Assembly (NCBI GenBank): GCA_021817415.1
Contig: JAKAUZ010000080.1
Coordinates: forward strand, 27,966 to 91,965
DNA: 64,000 nt
From: Thermoplasmata archaeon
Lineage (GTDB): Archaea > Thermoplasmatota > Thermoplasmata > Thermoplasmatales > GCA-001856825
Direction of reading: 5' to 3'
Positions 33,635 to 42,245 of this stretch are shown here, in pieces. Positions within the stretch are counted from its first letter, which is position 1. Every line of letters starts with the position of its first letter. The position numbers and the translations under genes were made by a program. The notes below the pieces were generated by a model. It was not told where the DNA came from, did no database searches, and was given only the letters and a program-made list of their open reading frames with translations.

Positions 33635-34627
33635 GTGATTGTTGACCTTGAAATGGAGGAGAGCCGGGACATAATGGTCTCAGCACGGTCACTTCCAATT
33701 CATGATTTAGGATTCTACAGAACCTGGTTAAGTTTGGGTTACGGAGGGGAGATGAACTACCTTTCAAGGAGTGAAGCTATTCTGAAGAGGGAGGACCCCT
33801 CATTAATTCTGAAGAACTCAAAATCAATTGTGACATTCCTGGTAAATTATAATAGAATCCTCCCACCGGTCGGCAATGATGAGGGAAGGATATCTAAGTA
33901 TGCCATAGGACCAGATTACCATAGAATCCTGCCAGAGATAATGAGAAAAGTAATCGAAAAGAATCATCTGTACAAAGATGAATATAGAATATACTCTGAC
34001 ACTGGCCCCATACTTGAAAGGGAAATTTCCAGGAGCTTAGGTTTGGGTTGGATTGGGAAAAATTCCATGCTTATAAATAAGGAAATAGGTTCATTCACTT
34101 ACATTGGAGAGGTTCTCACAGATATTAATGTAAGGACACCAATTATTCCACAAAATGATCTGTGCGGGAAATGCAAAAAGTGCATTCAGAGCTGCCCCAC
34201 AGGGGCGATAGGGCCAGACAGGATGATAGACTCCAATAAGTGCATATCTTACCATACCATTGAAAATAGAGGTTTAATTGATCCTAAAATATCTGAAAAA
34301 ATGGGGAATATGATCTTTGGCTGTGATATCTGCAACGATGTCTGCCCTTGGAACTCAAAAATTAAAGAAACGTCTGTAAAGGAAATCTTAAGCAGGGACT
34401 TCAGCGCTGAAATGGATCTTGAGAAAACTGCCTTCATTGAAAGAGAGGAATTTGAACAAAAATTCAGAGGAAGCGCAATTAAGCGCGCCACATACGAAGG
34501 GCTTGCAAGAAATGCGGCTATTGCAATTTTCAATCAAGACCCATCTGATCCATTGCTGAGAGACTTGGTGCACGATTCCGACGATCTGAAAAGCAAACAA
34601 ATAAAAAAATTAAAAAATTGGGTTTAG
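33635..34627 (+). CDS. QueG-like epoxyqueuosine reductase homologue
   Basis: A 330-aa cobalamin- and [4Fe-4S]-dependent oxidoreductase family member. The N-terminal B12-binding domain contains SDTGPILEREISRSLGLGWIG with GKNSML. Two ferredoxin clusters follow: CGKCKKCIQSCPTGAI (about residues 172-187) and a later C-I-S...GCDICNDVCPWN. A C-terminal HEAT-like region (RGSAIKRATYEGLARNAAIA) completes the bacterial architecture. In bacteria QueG makes queuosine, which archaeal tRNA is not thought to contain, so the substrate here is open. The start GTG 33635 lies about 25 nt after a TATA-like box; ATG 33653 is an alternative. Confidence 0.85.
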   Translation: MIVDLEMEESRDIMVSARSLPIHDLGFYRTWLSLGYGGEMNYLSRSEAILKREDPSLILKNSKSIVTFLVNYNRILPPVGNDEGRISKYAIGPDYHRILPEIMRKVIEKNHLYKDEYRIYSDTGPILEREISRSLGLGWIGKNSMLINKEIGSFTYIGEVLTDINVRTPIIPQNDLCGKCKKCIQSCPTGAIGPDRMIDSNKCISYHTIENRGLIDPKISEKMGNMIFGCDICNDVCPWNSKIKETSVKEILSRDFSAEMDLEKTAFIEREEFEQKFRGSAIKRATYEGLARNAAIAIFNQDPSDPLLRDLVHDSDDLKSKQIKKLKNWV

Positions 34628-37600
34628 AAATACCCAATTGTAAATATATTTGGGTAAGAGTTGTCGTTGTATAATGTCCCACCACTGAACCAATAATCCT
34701 GAAGGGCGTTGACGTCAACTGAAGGAGAACTTGTATATCCCCACTGTACGCTTCCCGATGCCTGATATACGTTGAGATAATAGTCACTTCCACCGGTCAG
34801 CGTGAAAGCTGGAACTGATATGTTGTACCAAAGTTTGGAGGACGTGACCGTTATTGTTTCGTTTGACATGATCTGAGTTCCCCAAAGGCTGGTCCCAACG
34901 CTCACCTGAACAGACCCAGAACCGGATAGGTATAACACTATGTAATTTCCCTGGACTGATCCTGAACCCGGAGCTGAAAATTCCTCCGATTCCTGCAGGG
35001 GATACGTCTGAATGTTTGCGCTTGTAGCATTTACCTGTGAGATGAGTTTATGGGTGGAAGAGATTGCCTTAAAGGTAATTGCCTGATTCACGTTTGCTCC
35101 ATTAACCGTTATAGTACCTGATGAGGGAGATACTGTGTATCCTGATACGGCAGAAATGCTGTAGGAATAGCTGCCATCTGTTGCCGTGAAAGATATCGTC
35201 GTGGTCGTGGAAGATTTTGCAACGTTGTTGAAAGTTGCAGTCCAGCCCTTTCCTGACGACAGGCCTGATTCAGTGAATGTAATTGTGTAGGTGGCTGGGG
35301 GTGGTGTACCGCTCGAATACCCGACTGAGTATATGTTGGGGTATGAGTTATCATTTGATAAGTATCCGCCAGATTCCCAGTAATCCTGAACCTCATTCTT
35401 GGCTACCGATGGAGAAGTAGTGTATCCCCACTGCGTACTTCCAGAGACAAGGTACACATTCAGGTAGTAATCAGTATTTGCGGTTAAAGTAACTGATGAG
35501 AATGAAACATTGTACCACAACTTGGACGAGGTTGCAGTGACAGTCTGATTTCCTAGAATGTTGGATGCCCATAATGAAGTTCCTATCGAGAAATGAACTG
35601 ACCCAGCGCCTGAAAGATAAAGTACCACGAAGTTGACATTTTCATTTGAGCCACCCACAGTGAACTCTTCTGCCTCAGGGAGGGTGTATATCTGTATGTT
35701 TGCCGAGGTAGCGTTAACCTGAGAGAATATTCCTGATGCCTGCCCTGTGGATGCCGTGAATCCAATTGCCTGATTTACTGCTGCCCCGTTAACATTGACT
35801 GTCCCAGAAGCAGGTGATACGGAATAACCGGATACCGATCCAATAGTGAATGAGTATGAGCCATTTACTTCCTCAAAAACGTCCGTGGTTGTTGTGGACT
35901 GCTGGGATGTTCCTCCGAGTGTAACTGACCATGAGGTTCCAGACGGAAGTCCCGATTCAGTGAATGTGACTGAATATTTCTTGGCAACATTCTGTGTAAA
36001 AGTTACTGCCTGGTTGACGTTTGCTCCGTTTACCGTTAGTGTGCCCGATGAAGGAGATACCGTGTAACCGCTTACCGTGCTCACTGTATAGGAATATGAA
36101 CCGTTTGCCTCAGTAAAGACATCAGTAGCTGCTGTGGATTGTTGTGCCGTCCCTCCAAGAGTGACTGACCACGAAGTTCCGGATGGAAGACCAGATTCAG
36201 TGAATGTGACCGAATATTTTGTTACAACAGGTGTGCCCGACTGATCCTGTACGAAGTTATATGCGTTGATTGTCCCCCACCCAACTGCGAGGCTATAACC
36301 ATTTGCGGCGGCGAAATCGCCATTTGATCCGTTGGCTACAAAATAGAACGGTTTGGAGGTTGAATAGCTTCCGTTGGCTTCTGCCTGTCCCAGCTTGTAT
36401 ATAAGTGGGTCCATGAACCCTTCATTTGAGCCAAGGTACGTGTCCATTGTGGTTACCACACCGGCTGCAAGAGGTGAAGCAACAGATGTTCCCCATAGTT
36501 CTGTATAGGAAGCTCCTGAGGAAGTCGATAGATAAATGGTCATGTTGGCGCCATCAGCAGAAATATCAGGTGTTCCTCTTCCAGAAGACACACCAGTTAC
36601 TGAAGAATTGGATGTGATCGCAGAATTGGCCATGGCGCTAGACATCTGCCAGGAAGGCTCCGAAAAAACTGAACTCACTCCGCCCTGTGAACCATCTCCG
36701 GATTGAGGAGAGTTGTACCAAACTGCCTGCGAAGCGATACCAGTAGTTCCGGACCCGTCAGTAGAAGCCGTCCCTGTCAGCGTCATCTCTGCTCCTCCAA
36801 CAGCAATCGTTCCGAAATTGTTGTATGACATGGTTGCAGGGAAGCTGGGGGCCGCATTTCCAGTGTTACCGTCGTCCCCTGACGATGCAAAAACAGTAAT
36901 TCCTCTAGCGGCAGCCTGTTGCTCGTACTGCATCCATGTGCTGTCATTAGAGTCAGATCCTCCCCAGGAATTGCTGATCGCGACCAGATTGTTCAGTGGT
37001 GCGAAGGATGATCCGTTATTCAGTGCAGCGGCAAACGCGTCATCAAGGGCCTGATTTGTAGGGGTTGGCCCATAAACTTCCACTATATTTGCGCCAGGAG
37101 CAGTGCTTCCTGCCATCTCGAGATCAAGGGTGCTCTCATAGTTGGCCTGAGAATTATCATTAGCAGCAGACGGACCAGGAGGCGGTGCCCCATCGACAGG
37201 ATATCCGTAGATAACCGGCTTCGGTTCACCTGCAGGGAGGGTGTGATTGAAGTAGTATGATATGTCAGATGGGACGAAGGGTGCGACAGAGGCCCCAGTT
37301 GAGTCGTTTCCTGACCAGAGGATTGTGACTATAGTTTTACCAGTGGGATAAGCCTTGGAATAGAGTTGCTTAAGCTGGTATGCCACCTGCATATCTGATC
37401 CATACAGAGTCTGGCTGCTTCCTGATCCAGAGAACATAGGTGCTACTTTTGCCCTGTATTCATTGTTCAGGCCTACGATGTTAGAAATCATCGAAGCATA
37501 TGGACCTTCGTAAAATACGGTTGAGATAGGGGCATAATAATAGTAATGACCGTTGTAGAATTTTCCGATTTCAGTATGGAATAAAGATGCAAATTGACCG

Positions 37601-38007
37601 TAGGTCCCCGTAACCTGGAAAGACACCCTGTCCTGGAACGGGACAACTGAGAATCCCTTTCCGGCAAAGTAATTTATTATTGAATAATATGCCTGCGGAC
37701 TTGGTGAAAAGTGGTCAATAAATTGTTGCTGCGTCATATACTTGTGATACCAAGGAGAATTTTGATTTTGAAGTGCTGAAAGGTACGAGTTCAGGACGTT
37801 TTCGTTCTGATATTTAAGCGATATCAAGATTGTCGTTTGCTGCGATGATGATGCCATTCCCACCAGATTTTGATGTGAGAATATTACTCCACTCATACTC
37901 TGCGGAACTGCATAGCCCGTTGGTTGCGGAGCGGCAGAAGCGCTTGTTGCTGACGATGCCAGCATGACCAACGCAACTGCAGCCACTAATAACATTAAAT
38001 ATTTCAT
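34624..38007 (-). CDS. Secreted S53 peptidase (sedolisin/kumamolisin type) with C-terminal repeats
   Basis: An extracellular acid protease of 1127 aa. A signal peptide covers the first 25 or so residues (hydrophobic LLVAAVALVMLASS, then Ala-Ser-rich cleavage). The pro-domain is about 40-190. The catalytic core shows E291 and D295 (ESTLDLE) and S508 (GTSVASPLAAG), with NSWGG for the oxyanion region. The tail has three copies of a beta-rich repeat (TFTESGLPSGTSW type, about residues 597, 683 and 907 onward) and two copies of a 130-residue beta-sandwich (ATSANIQ onward). ATG 38007 lies about 28 nt after a TATA-like box; the ORF start at 38031 is inside that box. It is suited to peptide feeding at low pH. 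Confidence 0.92.
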   Translation of the reverse strand: MKYLMLLVAAVALVMLASSATSASAAPQPTGYAVPQSMSGVIFSHQNLVGMASSSQQTTILISLKYQNENVLNSYLSALQNQNSPWYHKYMTQQQFIDHFSPSPQAYYSIINYFAGKGFSVVPFQDRVSFQVTGTYGQFASLFHTEIGKFYNGHYYYYAPISTVFYEGPYASMISNIVGLNNEYRAKVAPMFSGSGSSQTLYGSDMQVAYQLKQLYSKAYPTGKTIVTILWSGNDSTGASVAPFVPSDISYYFNHTLPAGEPKPVIYGYPVDGAPPPGPSAANDNSQANYESTLDLEMAGSTAPGANIVEVYGPTPTNQALDDAFAAALNNGSSFAPLNNLVAISNSWGGSDSNDSTWMQYEQQAAARGITVFASSGDDGNTGNAAPSFPATMSYNNFGTIAVGGAEMTLTGTASTDGSGTTGIASQAVWYNSPQSGDGSQGGVSSVFSEPSWQMSSAMANSAITSNSSVTGVSSGRGTPDISADGANMTIYLSTSSGASYTELWGTSVASPLAAGVVTTMDTYLGSNEGFMDPLIYKLGQAEANGSYSTSKPFYFVANGSNGDFAAANGYSLAVGWGTINAYNFVQDQSGTPVVTKYSVTFTESGLPSGTSWSVTLGGTAQQSTAATDVFTEANGSYSYTVSTVSGYTVSPSSGTLTVNGANVNQAVTFTQNVAKKYSVTFTESGLPSGTSWSVTLGGTSQQSTTTTDVFEEVNGSYSFTIGSVSGYSVSPASGTVNVNGAAVNQAIGFTASTGQASGIFSQVNATSANIQIYTLPEAEEFTVGGSNENVNFVVLYLSGAGSVHFSIGTSLWASNILGNQTVTATSSKLWYNVSFSSVTLTANTDYYLNVYLVSGSTQWGYTTSPSVAKNEVQDYWESGGYLSNDNSYPNIYSVGYSSGTPPPATYTITFTESGLSSGKGWTATFNNVAKSSTTTTISFTATDGSYSYSISAVSGYTVSPSSGTITVNGANVNQAITFKAISSTHKLISQVNATSANIQTYPLQESEEFSAPGSGSVQGNYIVLYLSGSGSVQVSVGTSLWGTQIMSNETITVTSSKLWYNISVPAFTLTGGSDYYLNVYQASGSVQWGYTSSPSVDVNALQDYWFSGGTLYNDNSYPNIFTIGYF

Positions 38008-38147
38008 GGCGTCGATTACATGGTCGGACAAATATATTAATATTGCTCTTGACGATTGAAAATTATTTCATGATTTGGACTAAAATCTAAATATTTTCCG
38101 TTTCAATAAAAGAGCAAAAGTTTAATCCGAACTACTGTTGAGCTATT

Positions 38148-38474
38148 ATGCTAGGTATCAAAGTAACTGTCACCAATATTTCCTCTTTTTACGATGCAGA
38201 TTCAAGGGCCAGAGGGAGAGAAGTAGTGTTGGAAGAATTCAGGGAACAGAAGCAGGGAAACATGCCCACTATGCAGATGTCCCCGGATTTCATTAACGAT
38301 TTAATGAAGAACATATCCCAGACCTTTGGGTTTTCGGCTAAACCCTCACAAAAGCTCATTTTAAAACTCACTGATGAAGAATACGAGTCACTTGGAATTA
38401 AATTTGAAGTAAATGATGTCTACAGCCTCACATTCAATGAAGGGAAAATGGAATTTACCAGAGAGCACATTTAA
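38148..38474 (+). CDS. Conserved-looking small protein of unknown function (108 aa)
   Basis: Not recognised. A 108-aa soluble protein with a beta-rich N-terminus (GIKVTVTNISSFY), a central helical part containing MQMSPDFINDLMKN, and a C-terminal LKLTDEEYESLGIKFEVND segment. No membrane segment or known motif. It sits alone between the divergent S53 protease gene and glpK, with a 47-nt gap to glpK; the ATG at 38148 is preceded by an AT-rich stretch that could act as a promoter. Confidence 0.7.
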   Translation: MLGIKVTVTNISSFYDADSRARGREVVLEEFREQKQGNMPTMQMSPDFINDLMKNISQTFGFSAKPSQKLILKLTDEEYESLGIKFEVNDVYSLTFNEGKMEFTREHI

Positions 38475-38521
38475 AACAAGTACAGAAATGTATTAAAGCG
38501 GGGCAATTTATATATATTTCC

Positions 38522-40015
38522 ATGTCAACTATTCTATATGCTGGAATAGATGCCGGCACTACCGGAACCAGGACAATGATTTTTGACGAAGTGTTCAGGA
38601 TAATTTCATCTTCATACGTCAAAAACAGTTTTATTTTCCCACGAGAAGGTTGGGTCGAGCAGGACCCATATGAACTGATAGAGAACCTCAGGATCACTTT
38701 CAAAAATGCCCTTGAAAAAACCAATCTCGGAAAGGAATCCATAAGTTCCATAGGGATTGCCAATCAAAGGGAGACTATCATAGGGTGGAATAAGATTACT
38801 GGGGTCCCCTACGGCAACGCAATAGTGTGGCAGGACACACGTGCTCAGCCATATACAGAATCATTGAAGGGACAGGGTTTCCGTGCCTTGATCAGGGAAA
38901 GGACTGGATTGGAGTTGAGTCCTTATTTTTCCGCAGGGAAGATCAAATGGATTCTGGAGCACATTCTGAAAGACAAGAAAAAAGCAAATGAAGCGCTTTT
39001 CGGCACAGTGGATAGCTGGATAGTCTGGAATCTTACTAACGGAAGGTTTGTGACTGATTTCTCGAACGCCTCCAGAACCATGCTTATGAACCTCAAAAAA
39101 CTCGAATGGGACGAGGAATTACTGGAAATTTTCGGAATTCAGCACGATTCTCTACCTGAAATAGTACCATCCTATGGAAACGAAATAAAATTGGAAAATT
39201 CTCTATCTCCTAAAGGAAATATTAATTCGATAATGGGGGATCAACACTCTTCCCTTTTCGGTCAGTTCTGTTTCAAAAGAGGGAGTACAAAAGCTACAAT
39301 TGGAACTGGAACATTTGTCCTTCAGAACGTAGAACGAAACCCTGGAATGAGGGAAAAGGGGCTTCTCACAACTGTCGCATTTGGCAAGAGCAAGAATTCG
39401 TGCAGCTACGCTCTGGAAGGTTCTGTCCCGGTTTCCGGTAGCATCATAGATTGGTTGATTCGAGGGAACTTCATCAAGGATAAAGAAAGAGCATTCTCAA
39501 TACTTAAGGAGAGATCTGGAAAAGGACGAGATGAAGACTTATACTTCGTCCCCTCATTCAATGGAATCTATTCTCCATACTGGGACGGAAGCTCCAGGGG
39601 ATTGATAATTGGAATTACGGCCAGGACGACCGTGGAATCGATAGTAATGTCGTCCTACGAGGCAATAGTCTTTCAATTGATGGATGTGATAAGAACATTG
39701 AAATATTCGCCTCATTCAATGAAACTTGATGGTGGACCTGCCTCAAATCAATATCTAATGCAGCTTATTGCAGATTATACTCAAACCGAGGTTGTGGTAC
39801 CTGAAATCAATGAAACAACTGCTTTTGGAGCCGCTATGACTTCTTCCATCGGAATAGATGGGATTGAAGGAAATCCAGACCCTAAGATGTTCGACTTGAG
39901 ATTCAAGGTTTACGAGCCATCGAGCAGGAATCCAAACTCAACTCAAAGATATGAGAGATGGAGAAAGGCAGTATCTAAATCCAGGGGATGGGCAGGTACC
40001 ACGGAACGCTTGTAG
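38522..40015 (+). CDS. glpK: Glycerol kinase
   Basis: Phosphorylates glycerol to sn-glycerol-3-phosphate. The 497-aa FGGY-type kinase starts with the phosphate-1 loop YAGIDAGTTGTRTMIFD and has NQRETIIGWNKITG, IVWQDTRA, GDQHSSLFGQFCF and the LDGGPASNQYLMQL adenosine motif. In archaea, whose membrane lipids are built on glycerol-1-phosphate, this enzyme usually feeds catabolism. No glycerol-3-phosphate dehydrogenase or facilitator gene is next to it. A strong TATA-like run sits only about 10 nt before this ATG. Confidence 0.95.
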   Translation: MSTILYAGIDAGTTGTRTMIFDEVFRIISSSYVKNSFIFPREGWVEQDPYELIENLRITFKNALEKTNLGKESISSIGIANQRETIIGWNKITGVPYGNAIVWQDTRAQPYTESLKGQGFRALIRERTGLELSPYFSAGKIKWILEHILKDKKKANEALFGTVDSWIVWNLTNGRFVTDFSNASRTMLMNLKKLEWDEELLEIFGIQHDSLPEIVPSYGNEIKLENSLSPKGNINSIMGDQHSSLFGQFCFKRGSTKATIGTGTFVLQNVERNPGMREKGLLTTVAFGKSKNSCSYALEGSVPVSGSIIDWLIRGNFIKDKERAFSILKERSGKGRDEDLYFVPSFNGIYSPYWDGSSRGLIIGITARTTVESIVMSSYEAIVFQLMDVIRTLKYSPHSMKLDGGPASNQYLMQLIADYTQTEVVVPEINETTAFGAAMTSSIGIDGIEGNPDPKMFDLRFKVYEPSSRNPNSTQRYERWRKAVSKSRGWAGTTERL

Positions 40016-40126
40016 TTGAAATGGTTCTATTTTGTAGCTTTTTGTGGTGAATACCTCTAGTATAACTTCAATTTTGTCAAGTTCAACTCACAAAATTTTA
40101 ATATGCAACTTAGTGTGTTATGCTTA

Positions 40127-40660
40127 ATGAATGAGGATAAACGCAATTCGCAATTCCTCGAAAATTATCTGAGCTACTCAGAGCTGGAGAAGCTTCAGGA
40201 AAGAGATATGAAGGAGTTAGAACTGGAAACGCAACTGGAGAAGATAATTTTGGAGGGGAACCTCCGGACTGAAAGCTCGAAGAAGTCTATAGCTGAAATC
40301 TCACGGGCCTATTACAAGCTGGGAAATGAACTGGTTGAGATTGGGGAGTATCCAGAGGCTGTTGAATTTTTCACAAGATCAGTCCAGCTCTCTCAGAGAT
40401 TTCTAAGAAAAAAAGCACCCGACGCTATTTACAATAGAGCAATAACAATGGCACTTCTGGGCTACCCGATTGTTGCTCTGAGAGACCTTCAGTCCATCGA
40501 AAGGATGAGACCTCTCAAGCCGGACGTTTTCTATGTAAAGGGGCAGATTTATGAGAGCATTGGAAGAAAAGGAATGGCTCGCAAGATGTATAACAAATCA
40601 TTGCAAATCGATCCTAATTACTGGAGAGCTCAAAGTAGTCTTCAGAGAAGGGATGATTAG
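40127..40660 (+). CDS. TPR-repeat protein
   Basis: A 177-aa soluble protein built mainly of tetratricopeptide repeats (for example AYYKLGNELVEIGEYPEAVEFF, then a KAPDAIYNRAITMALLGY unit and YVKGQIYESIGRKGMARKMY), preceded by a charged helical segment (about residues 12-45, Glu- and Leu-rich). It is a probable protein-interaction scaffold with unknown partners. ATG 40127 is about 27 nt after an AATTTTAATATG box; the longer frame from 40103 would start inside it. Confidence 0.75.
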   Translation: MNEDKRNSQFLENYLSYSELEKLQERDMKELELETQLEKIILEGNLRTESSKKSIAEISRAYYKLGNELVEIGEYPEAVEFFTRSVQLSQRFLRKKAPDAIYNRAITMALLGYPIVALRDLQSIERMRPLKPDVFYVKGQIYESIGRKGMARKMYNKSLQIDPNYWRAQSSLQRRDD

Positions 40661-40717
40661 TGTTATGCCAAATAAACGAGAAAATTTTTATCTAATTAGA
40701 AATGATATTGAAACAGG

Positions 40718-42199
40718 TTGATCTATTTGAAATCGGTTAATTACTCTCGTATACCTATCAAGCGATTTAATCCTGAAGAGAGAATAAGAGGTCTCGACCT
40801 TCCAACAATAGTCCCTTATACACTGGATGAGGTAGTTGCCGAAAGTTCTAGATGTTTGGGATGTGGTCTGTGTATCCAGGGGTGTCCGGCAAGGATTGAT
40901 ATACCGGGTTATCAAATTGCAATGGCAAACGGGAACATTCAGGAGGCGCTAAAGATAAATTTTGAAAAGCTTCCGTTCGTTGCTGTGTGCGGAAATGTTT
41001 GTCCTCACCCATGTGAGGACGTTTGCGTTCTGGACGATAACAAGGGATCTATAGCGACAAGACAGATAAAGAAGTACGTCTCTGAGAATTCCGAGAAATA
41101 CAGGGACATTTTGAAGGTGAAGAAGAATGATCTTGGAGGACATCCTAATGTAGCAATAATTGGAGCCGGTCCCGCTGGCCTCACGACCGCCTTTTATCTC
41201 TCAATCAACGGAATCAACGTCGACATCTATGAAGCCACAGACAAAGCAGGGGGTATGATGATTCATGGCATCCCTGAGTTCAGACTTGCGAGAAATGAAG
41301 TCTGGAAAGAGATTGACCACATAATTTCCTATGGGGCCAGAATATTTTACAATAAGAAAGTCGGAAAGGATGTACTATTTGAGACTTTAATGGAGAAGTA
41401 CGATTCCATATTCATAGGGATTGGTAACTGGAATCCGACAAAGACAAGAATCAAAGGTGAGGATTACGCTAATGTTCATCACGCACTGGAATTCCTTGGA
41501 AGAATAAATAATGGTGAGAAAATAGAAGTTGGGAAGACGGTGGCTGTCATTGGTGGAGGTTTTACCGCTTTCGATGCCGCAAGGATCTCGTTGAGAATTG
41601 GAGCCGAGAAGGTGCTGGTTCTCTACAGGAGGGCAAAAGAGGATAGACCTGGATACCCTTCGAGCAATGCAGAAGAAGAACTTGAGGAAGGAGAAGAGGA
41701 GAAGGTTGAATTTATCTGGGAGGTAAGCCCGATTGAATATACTGGTGAAAATGGTAAAGTTAATGGCATAAAGTACTGGAAGAACGAGATGGTTGACAAC
41801 GGCAAGGGAAGAAGGGAGCCGGTCCCAATAAAAGATAAGGAATATTTCCTGCCTGTAGACACAATAGTTGAAGCAACTGGACAGAAAGGTGATTTCTCAT
41901 TCCTTCCCCCTGGAATTCTGGAAAAACTGAAGATGACTCCGGGTGGGGACGTGATAGTCAACCAGTATAACATGACGAGTTACCCTGGAATATTTGCGGG
42001 AGGCGATATCACCAATAAGAGAAAGGATATCATAAGCGGGGTAGCCGATGCTGGGCGAGCTGCCATGGGTATACTGGTCTATCTGAAGAGTATCGGTAAG
42101 ATAGAGAGAGTTCCTTACAGACTCACCAACTACGAACGGGGCCCTTATTCCACGACATATTACGAAATAAAGGACGAGAGAGCTGAATCGCTCATCTGA
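40718..42199 (+). CDS. GltD-like NAD(P)H oxidoreductase (glutamate synthase small-subunit family)
   Basis: A 493-aa flavoprotein with an N-terminal iron-sulfur domain (CLGCGLCIQGCP and CGNVCPHPCEDVC), an FAD Rossmann site (IIGAGPAGLTTAFYL), a GGMMIHGIPEFRLARN loop, an NADPH site (VIGGGFTAFDAARIS) and a C-terminal GIFAGGDITN. In bacteria it pairs with the large GltB subunit, which is not nearby. Alone it may act as a ferredoxin/NADP or sulfide oxidoreductase. There is no ATG near the start; TTG 40718 or TTG 40727 fits, with a TATA-like box about 30 nt upstream. Confidence 0.85.
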   Translation: MIYLKSVNYSRIPIKRFNPEERIRGLDLPTIVPYTLDEVVAESSRCLGCGLCIQGCPARIDIPGYQIAMANGNIQEALKINFEKLPFVAVCGNVCPHPCEDVCVLDDNKGSIATRQIKKYVSENSEKYRDILKVKKNDLGGHPNVAIIGAGPAGLTTAFYLSINGINVDIYEATDKAGGMMIHGIPEFRLARNEVWKEIDHIISYGARIFYNKKVGKDVLFETLMEKYDSIFIGIGNWNPTKTRIKGEDYANVHHALEFLGRINNGEKIEVGKTVAVIGGGFTAFDAARISLRIGAEKVLVLYRRAKEDRPGYPSSNAEEELEEGEEEKVEFIWEVSPIEYTGENGKVNGIKYWKNEMVDNGKGRREPVPIKDKEYFLPVDTIVEATGQKGDFSFLPPGILEKLKMTPGGDVIVNQYNMTSYPGIFAGGDITNKRKDIISGVADAGRAAMGILVYLKSIGKIERVPYRLTNYERGPYSTTYYEIKDERAESLI

Positions 42200-42245
42200 A
42201 AAGGAACTTGCAGGGATTCAATGTGCCTGCATCCACTCCTGAATC

